Assembly: GCA_937942935.1 (NCBI GenBank)
Contig: CALDGT010001097.1
Span: 1 to 5,687, forward strand
Direction: 5' to 3'
DNA length: 5,687 nt
Origin: an uncultured Chloroflexota bacterium
GTDB lineage: Bacteria; Chloroflexota; Anaerolineae; Aggregatilineales; Phototrophicaceae
In this document: positions 1 to 3,215 of the stretch, piece by piece
How positions within the stretch are numbered: the stretch's first letter is position 1
Layout of the letters: each line of letters opens with the position of its first letter
Program-made: the position numbers and the translations under genes
The notes under the pieces: model-generated
Told to the model about the DNA's origin: nothing
The model's database searches: none
What the model saw: the letters and a program-made list of their open reading frames with translations, nothing else

Positions 1-1557
1 TTCCCCTGTCTGATTAAACGCCCGCACCTGAACATTATATTGCCCTTGCGGGATGAGGTCTGCGATGCTAATTGTCACCACTTCTGCGACTGCTGGGCGG
101 GCAGGGATGGCGAGGATGCCATTTTTATCTATCACATCTACTTCTAAGCGTGAAATTTGGTCGGGTGTGGATAAAAGCAAATTCACATTGATGCTATCGC
201 TTTCCGCCACATATTGAATCCCTGTGATGGTCGCGCTGACCAACGGCGGGGTAGGTGTGATGGTTGGCGATGCTGTCGGGGTTGGGGTTTCGGTTGGGAC
301 AACCGTCGGACGAGTAATCGTGACTTCTTGGTCTACTTGTGCCACGATTAGCCCATCAAAATCGAATGCGACCAGTTGAATGGTGATTTCGCCATCGGGG
401 ATATTGCCCGACTCAAAATTCACCTCTGGACTCTCTTGGTCAAACCGACGAACAAGGTTGCCGTTGCGGTCATAAATATCGAAGCTATATTTCCCGACAT
501 TTTCTAAGCCTTGTCCTTCAACCGTAAAACTGACAGTCTCGGCTTTAGAATCGAAACGTACCCCGCGAATAATCAATGCCACTGGGACTTCTGTCGCAAT
601 GGCACAGGCGCGTGGATTTTGGAAGGTGATAGATTGCGTAAGCAATGAGCCACTTACTTGTACCGTGAGTGTGGCACTCCGTGGACCCGCAGGCTCGCAA
701 ATTTCTGTGCGGGCGACTTGCTGGCTGGCTAACCCATTGATGATTTGCGAGAATAATTCTCCCAAATTTTCTTGCTCACCGATGACCGAAATACCGCCTG
801 TCTGACGGGCAATATCGCGCAATTCATCTTCGTTGATAGCGCCTTGCGCTCCCAAACCGATGGTATTAATGGCGATGCGGTCGTCCAAACGGGTGGCGCG
901 GTCTAAGACATTTTCGAGGGTGGCACGACTACATTTTTCGCCATCGCGGGTGAGTTCATCACGCCCATCGGTGAATAATACGATGGTTCGCCGATTGGGT
1001 AACGGGACACCATCCATCTCTGCTAATGCTTGGATGGTTGCATCATATAAGCATGTTCCTGCGTTGGGGTCTGATGATGGCGGCGGGTTGGCACTAGCAA
1101 TAGCATTAATCACCGCAGTCCGTTCTGTCGTAAAATCTTGTACGAGGGTGATAACTCGGTTGAACGTAATCACTTGGAACAAGGTGCCTTCTGGCGCGAC
1201 TTCAATTGCTTGAATGGCGGCAGTTTTCATCGCATTGGCGGCTGGTCCCATGCTCCCACTAATATCCAATACCAATGTGATATGCAGTGGGCTGGTTGGG
1301 TCACTCACTTGAGCATCATAGCGCGTGCCTGTGTCCATCACAATACTCGCGTTACTGGCGCTAGAATTATCAACGGCGATGCCATTGCGGTCTAAGACAG
1401 TAAAATACAACCCTAATGCGGTTCTATCTCCTGTCCCAATGCTCACTTCTGGGTAATTAATAAGGAGTTGTGCGGGTGGGTTATCTTGTGCAACGGTCAT
1501 GAGTGGAATAATAAACATGACCAAAAGCAAACAGAGGACACTTATTTTTTGTCTCAA
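1..1557 (-). CDS. Secreted vWA-domain protein with PTxTPT linker (C-terminus missing)
   Basis: The frame stays open from a TTG at 1557 to the window edge, giving 519 residues with no stop, so the C-terminus is missing. Residues 1-23 form a signal peptide: RQK, a hydrophobic core, then a TVA cleavage site before Gln24. After a short beta-rich N-terminal segment comes a vWA domain at about 90-275. Its metal-ion site is complete: D98-x-S100-x-S102, Thr168 in AGTCLYDA, and Asp197 in LFTDGRDE. This predicts divalent-metal-dependent ligand binding outside the membrane. Beta-rich, probably Ig-like regions follow at about 320-418 and 440-519, separated by a PTETPTPTASPT-type linker at 420-438. Cys169/Cys209 and Cys287/Cys318 could form disulfides. 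The TTG is preferred because GAGG lies 9 bases upstream; an in-frame GTG at 1572 is the alternative, and a stop three codons before that GTG blocks anything longer. An internal ATG at 1500 would lose the signal peptide. The ligand is unknown. Confidence 0.9.
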   Translation of the reverse strand, partial: MRQKISVLCLLLVMFIIPLMTVAQDNPPAQLLINYPEVSIGTGDRTALGLYFTVLDRNGIAVDNSSASNASIVMDTGTRYDAQVSDPTSPLHITLVLDISGSMGPAANAMKTAAIQAIEVAPEGTLFQVITFNRVITLVQDFTTERTAVINAIASANPPPSSDPNAGTCLYDATIQALAEMDGVPLPNRRTIVLFTDGRDELTRDGEKCSRATLENVLDRATRLDDRIAINTIGLGAQGAINEDELRDIARQTGGISVIGEQENLGELFSQIINGLASQQVARTEICEPAGPRSATLTVQVSGSLLTQSITFQNPRACAIATEVPVALIIRGVRFDSKAETVSFTVEGQGLENVGKYSFDIYDRNGNLVRRFDQESPEVNFESGNIPDGEITIQLVAFDFDGLIVAQVDQEVTITRPTVVPTETPTPTASPTITPTPPLVSATITGIQYVAESDSINVNLLLSTPDQISRLEVDVIDKNGILAIPARPAVAEVVTISIADLIPQGQYNVQVRAFNQTGE

Positions 1558-1566
1558 GGCTTCAAT

Positions 1567-1570
1567 CCTC
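1567..1570 (-). promoter_or_regulatory. Shine-Dalgarno for the vWA gene
   Basis: On the minus strand GAGG sits 9 bases before the TTG at 1557. It decides between the TTG and the GTG at 1572, because the GTG has no comparable purine-rich motif in front of it and actually overlaps this GAGG. Confidence 0.5.
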
Positions 1571-1609
1571 ACTATGCTTCAAAGACTAAAAAATTTAAGA
1601 ACTAAAGGA

Positions 1610-1638
1610 AGTTTAGCGCATGTCTGCAAAAGACGCAA
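1610..1638 (-). promoter_or_regulatory. Candidate sigma-70-type promoter for the vWA gene
   Basis: On the minus strand, TTGCGT (1638-1633) and TAAACT (1615-1610) are separated by exactly 17 bases. They match the consensus hexamers at 3/6 and 4/6. Transcription would start near 1603, leaving a leader of about 45 bases. The position, in the 126-base gap downstream of the reductase gene, suggests the vWA gene can be transcribed on its own. The rest of the gap is AT-rich, and I see no terminator hairpin in it. Confidence 0.35.
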
Positions 1639-1683
1639 TTTTTTAGCTGGTTTTCGTAATAAAGTGAAGATTGAAAAAGCCGA

Positions 1684-2226
1684 TTAATAACTCAATCCGT
1701 AATGGTTAAAAGTTACACCATTTGCGTATACCTTGCTGTTATATAGCCTAAGATGGACTTGGTGGGTTGATTTGCCAAACAATGCAATACCTGTTCCAAA
1801 CAATACGGGGTTCACCTTGAGGATGAGGTCATCTATTAGGTGATGTTCTAATAAATAGCCCGCTAATACACCGCCACCGCACAAATAAATCTGCCCACCT
1901 AATTCATCTTTTAACCCACGCACAAATTCGGCAGGGTCTTGACAGATGACTTGCAAACGCGGGTGATGATAGGCTGGCATACTTTTCGACATCACATATT
2001 GCATCATGTGACCATATAGGGGGACAGGTTCACCGGGCGTAACACCATAAGCATAACCCCATTCATAGGTATTTTTGCCCATGATAACCGTATCATAATC
2101 GCGCAAACTGGCGATGTAATCGGGGATATGTTGCCCTTCTGTCAAAAATCCATCCACCCGACCATCCTCATGAGCGATATAATGGTCTACTGTGGTAGCA
2201 ACATAATAAGTAAGTTTCCGTGACAT
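1684..2226 (-). CDS. RibD-C / dihydrofolate reductase family protein
   Basis: This is a 180-residue protein of the RibD C-terminal/DHFR fold, a family of NAD(P)H-dependent reductases. Family signatures appear in order: the N-terminal strand with YYVATTVDHYIA (7-18), MGKNTYE (49-55), the glycine-rich nucleotide-binding loop IYLCGGGVLAGYL (113-125), LIDDLILKVNPVLFGTG (130-146), and a terminal strand around NGVTFNHY. The length matches stand-alone members such as the YyaP/YwjB-type proteins, and the deaminase half of true RibD is absent. It is therefore probably not the riboflavin enzyme and not a classical folate-pathway DHFR; the substrate is unknown. The ATG at 2226 is chosen because AAAGGAG lies 8 bases upstream. 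In-frame starts at 2244 (ATG) and 2250 (TTG) would add 6 or 8 residues but would place this Shine-Dalgarno inside the gene. It lies 71 bases downstream of the AraC-type gene on the same strand, suggesting regulation by, or co-transcription with, it. Confidence 0.9.
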   Translation of the reverse strand: MSRKLTYYVATTVDHYIAHEDGRVDGFLTEGQHIPDYIASLRDYDTVIMGKNTYEWGYAYGVTPGEPVPLYGHMMQYVMSKSMPAYHHPRLQVICQDPAEFVRGLKDELGGQIYLCGGGVLAGYLLEHHLIDDLILKVNPVLFGTGIALFGKSTHQVHLRLYNSKVYANGVTFNHYGLSY

Positions 2227-2234
2227 AAACACTT

Positions 2235-2241
2235 CTCCTTT
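2235..2241 (-). promoter_or_regulatory. Strong Shine-Dalgarno for the reductase gene
   Basis: AAAGGAG on the minus strand, 8 bases before the ATG at 2226. It is the best ribosome-binding site in the window and fixes the start of the reductase. Confidence 0.75.
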
Positions 2242-2259
2242 CATTGACAATATATCCTC

Positions 2260-2288
2260 ATTGTAGAAAGGATAAAGTGAGTTGTATT
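2260..2288 (-). promoter_or_regulatory. Candidate promoter for the reductase gene
   Basis: On the minus strand, AATACA (2288-2283) and TACAAT (2265-2260) are 17 bases apart. The -10 matches 5/6 of the consensus but the -35 only 3/6, so activator dependence is possible. A start near 2253 would leave a leader of about 27 bases. No terminator hairpin is visible after the AraC-type gene, so read-through from that gene is an equally good explanation. Confidence 0.25.
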
Positions 2289-2297
2289 GGAAAAAAT

Positions 2298-3104
2298 TTA
2301 ACCCATCGCCAAATTGCTGGAGTGGTCTTTGTCTTGTGGAACATATTGAGATGGTGAAATGCCCGCAAATCGTTGAAAAGTATTGATAAAATGAGATTGG
2401 TCATAATAGCCACATGCCAACGCAATATCTGTCCAATTGGGATTGGGGGTGTGTGCTATCATCTGCACAGCACGTTGAAAACGCTGAATTTGTGAATAGT
2501 GTTTAGGTGCCATGCCAATTTCTTCTTTGAACAGTTGAATAAACCGTGTGGGACTGAGCGCAAGTTGATTCACAATTCGCCGAATATCGTCACCATCGTG
2601 CAAATAGGGCAAAGAAAAATCAATTGCACGATGACGGGGCAAAGCACGATTTAAGCGACGAAGTAAAAAATGTTCCAATAATTCAAAACGGGCGTTTGTT
2701 GTCTTTGCGGTGTAGAGTCGGTCATATAATTCATGGGCATCGTTTCCCCATAAATCGTGTAATGGGATATGTAAATTGTGCAATTCAGAAGCAGATACCC
2801 CAAAAAATCTTAATGCGCCACCCGCCTTAAACCAGACCGACAATAATGAGGCAGGATATGATGTATCTACCACAAAAAATTCAGACCGCGCACCACTCAC
2901 AATCGCATGATGAATGGGATGTGGGCAAAAGTCATCATGCGGATACATCATCACATACGGGTGATGAGAAAGTGTGATATTCAGTTCCATCATACCAAAT
3001 GGCAATATCCTTTCTTTTGGGTGTGGTGGCGCATAATTATCCCATGCCCAAAAGAAGTGAATAAATTGGCATAATGGAGTGGTAGGATGATGGATTTGTA
3101 ACAA
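2298..3104 (-). CDS. AraC-family transcriptional regulator (DUF6597-like N-terminus)
   Basis: This is a 268-residue cytoplasmic DNA-binding regulator. Residues about 5-155 match the DUF6597-type N-terminal domain found in AraC-like regulators: an FIHFFWAW segment, ERILPFGMMELNI, SGARS, a WFKAGGALRFFG stretch, and SELHNLHIPLHDLWG. The C-terminal AraC DNA-binding domain has two helix-turn-helix units. The first, about 172-197, includes LALSPTRFIQLFKEEIG. The second, about 224-254, includes DIALACGYYDQSHFINTFQR and ends in GISPSQY, the family's hallmark. The effector is unknown; the N-terminal domain is His-rich. The TTG at 3104 is preferred because AAAAGGA lies 6 bases upstream, and the protein then begins where relatives usually do. 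A TTG at 3122 would add six residues but lacks a ribosome-binding site, and a stop lies five codons further upstream. It sits upstream of the reductase on the same strand and diverges from the kinase, so it could regulate either or itself. Confidence 0.9.
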   Translation of the reverse strand: MLQIHHPTTPLCQFIHFFWAWDNYAPPHPKERILPFGMMELNITLSHHPYVMMYPHDDFCPHPIHHAIVSGARSEFFVVDTSYPASLLSVWFKAGGALRFFGVSASELHNLHIPLHDLWGNDAHELYDRLYTAKTTNARFELLEHFLLRRLNRALPRHRAIDFSLPYLHDGDDIRRIVNQLALSPTRFIQLFKEEIGMAPKHYSQIQRFQRAVQMIAHTPNPNWTDIALACGYYDQSHFINTFQRFAGISPSQYVPQDKDHSSNLAMG

Positions 3105-3110
3105 CGTTAA

Positions 3111-3117
3111 TCCTTTT
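3111..3117 (-). promoter_or_regulatory. Shine-Dalgarno deciding the AraC-type start
   Basis: AAAAGGA on the minus strand ends 6 bases before the TTG at 3104. It supports that codon over the TTG at 3122, which lies upstream of the motif. Confidence 0.55.
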
Positions 3118-3137
3118 AACAATATATATTCAATTTA

Positions 3138-3146
3138 TTTATATCA
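3138..3146 (-). promoter_or_regulatory. Candidate extended -10 promoter for the AraC-type gene
   Basis: The minus strand reads TGATATAAA, that is, a TGn extension followed by TATAAA. Extended -10 promoters can work without a good -35, and none is seen at a suitable distance. Transcription would start near 3131, giving a leader of about 27 bases before the TTG at 3104. The surroundings are very AT-rich, so a chance match is possible. Confidence 0.4.
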
Positions 3147-3153
3147 TGAAAAT

Positions 3154-3181
3154 TTGCATTTTGGCGCAAGCAGATTATCAT
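3154..3181 (+). promoter_or_regulatory. Candidate promoter for the kinase gene
   Basis: TTGCAT (3154-3159) and TATCAT (3176-3181) are separated by 16 bases; the -10 matches 5/6 of the consensus, the -35 only 3/6. A start near 3188 would leave a leader of about 28 bases. The -10 overlaps the left side of the inverted repeat at 3173-3211, so a protein bound there would block transcription. Confidence 0.3.
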
Positions 3182-3211
3182 AGAAGGGGTTCTATCATTA
3201 CTAGGATAATC
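3173..3211. repeat. Nested inverted repeat in the divergent control region
   Basis: The outer arms are GATTATC (3173-3179) and GATAATC (3205-3211), a perfect 7-base inverted pair. Directly inside the left arm is a second perfect pair, ATAGAA (3180-3185) and TTCTAT (3190-3195), around a GGGG loop. The right side carries a 9-base interruption at 3196-3204. The right outer arm overlaps the kinase Shine-Dalgarno (AGGA, 3203-3206). It may be an operator or, if transcription starts upstream of 3173, a leader hairpin hiding the ribosome-binding site. The pairing is seen directly; the function is inferred. Confidence 0.5.
3203..3206 (+). promoter_or_regulatory. Shine-Dalgarno for the kinase gene
   Basis: AGGA lies 9 bases before the ATG at 3216. 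It is the only purine-rich motif at a suitable distance and overlaps the right arm of the inverted repeat. Confidence 0.45.
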
Positions 3212-3215
3212 AACT

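Noticed and set aside
599..1395. Plus-strand open frames opposite the vWA gene (599-805, 833-1213, 1138-1395)
   Set aside because: They are antisense to an uninterrupted frame with a clear signal peptide and MIDAS motifs; their translations show no family pattern and two of them overlap each other.
1558..1683. Possible intrinsic terminator after the reductase gene
   Set aside because: The T-rich stretch (GGCTTTTTC on the minus strand) has no GC-rich stem before it.
1499..1687. Plus-strand 62-residue open frame across the gap between the vWA and reductase genes
   Set aside because: It covers the vWA signal peptide in antisense plus an AT-rich gap; the Lys/Arg-rich translation resembles nothing known and the stretch is better explained as the vWA promoter region.
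1684..2226. Reading the reductase as folA (folate DHFR) or ribD
   Set aside because: Motifs fit the RibD-C superfamily, but the deaminase domain of RibD is absent and the sequence lacks the pattern of classical folate-pathway DHFR, so no gene symbol is given.
2227..2297. Possible intrinsic terminator after the AraC-type gene
   Set aside because: A T run follows the stop codon, but no inverted repeat precedes it.
2624..2830. Plus-strand 68-residue open frame inside the AraC-type gene
   Set aside because: It is antisense to a well-recognised domain and has no family resemblance or ribosome-binding evidence.
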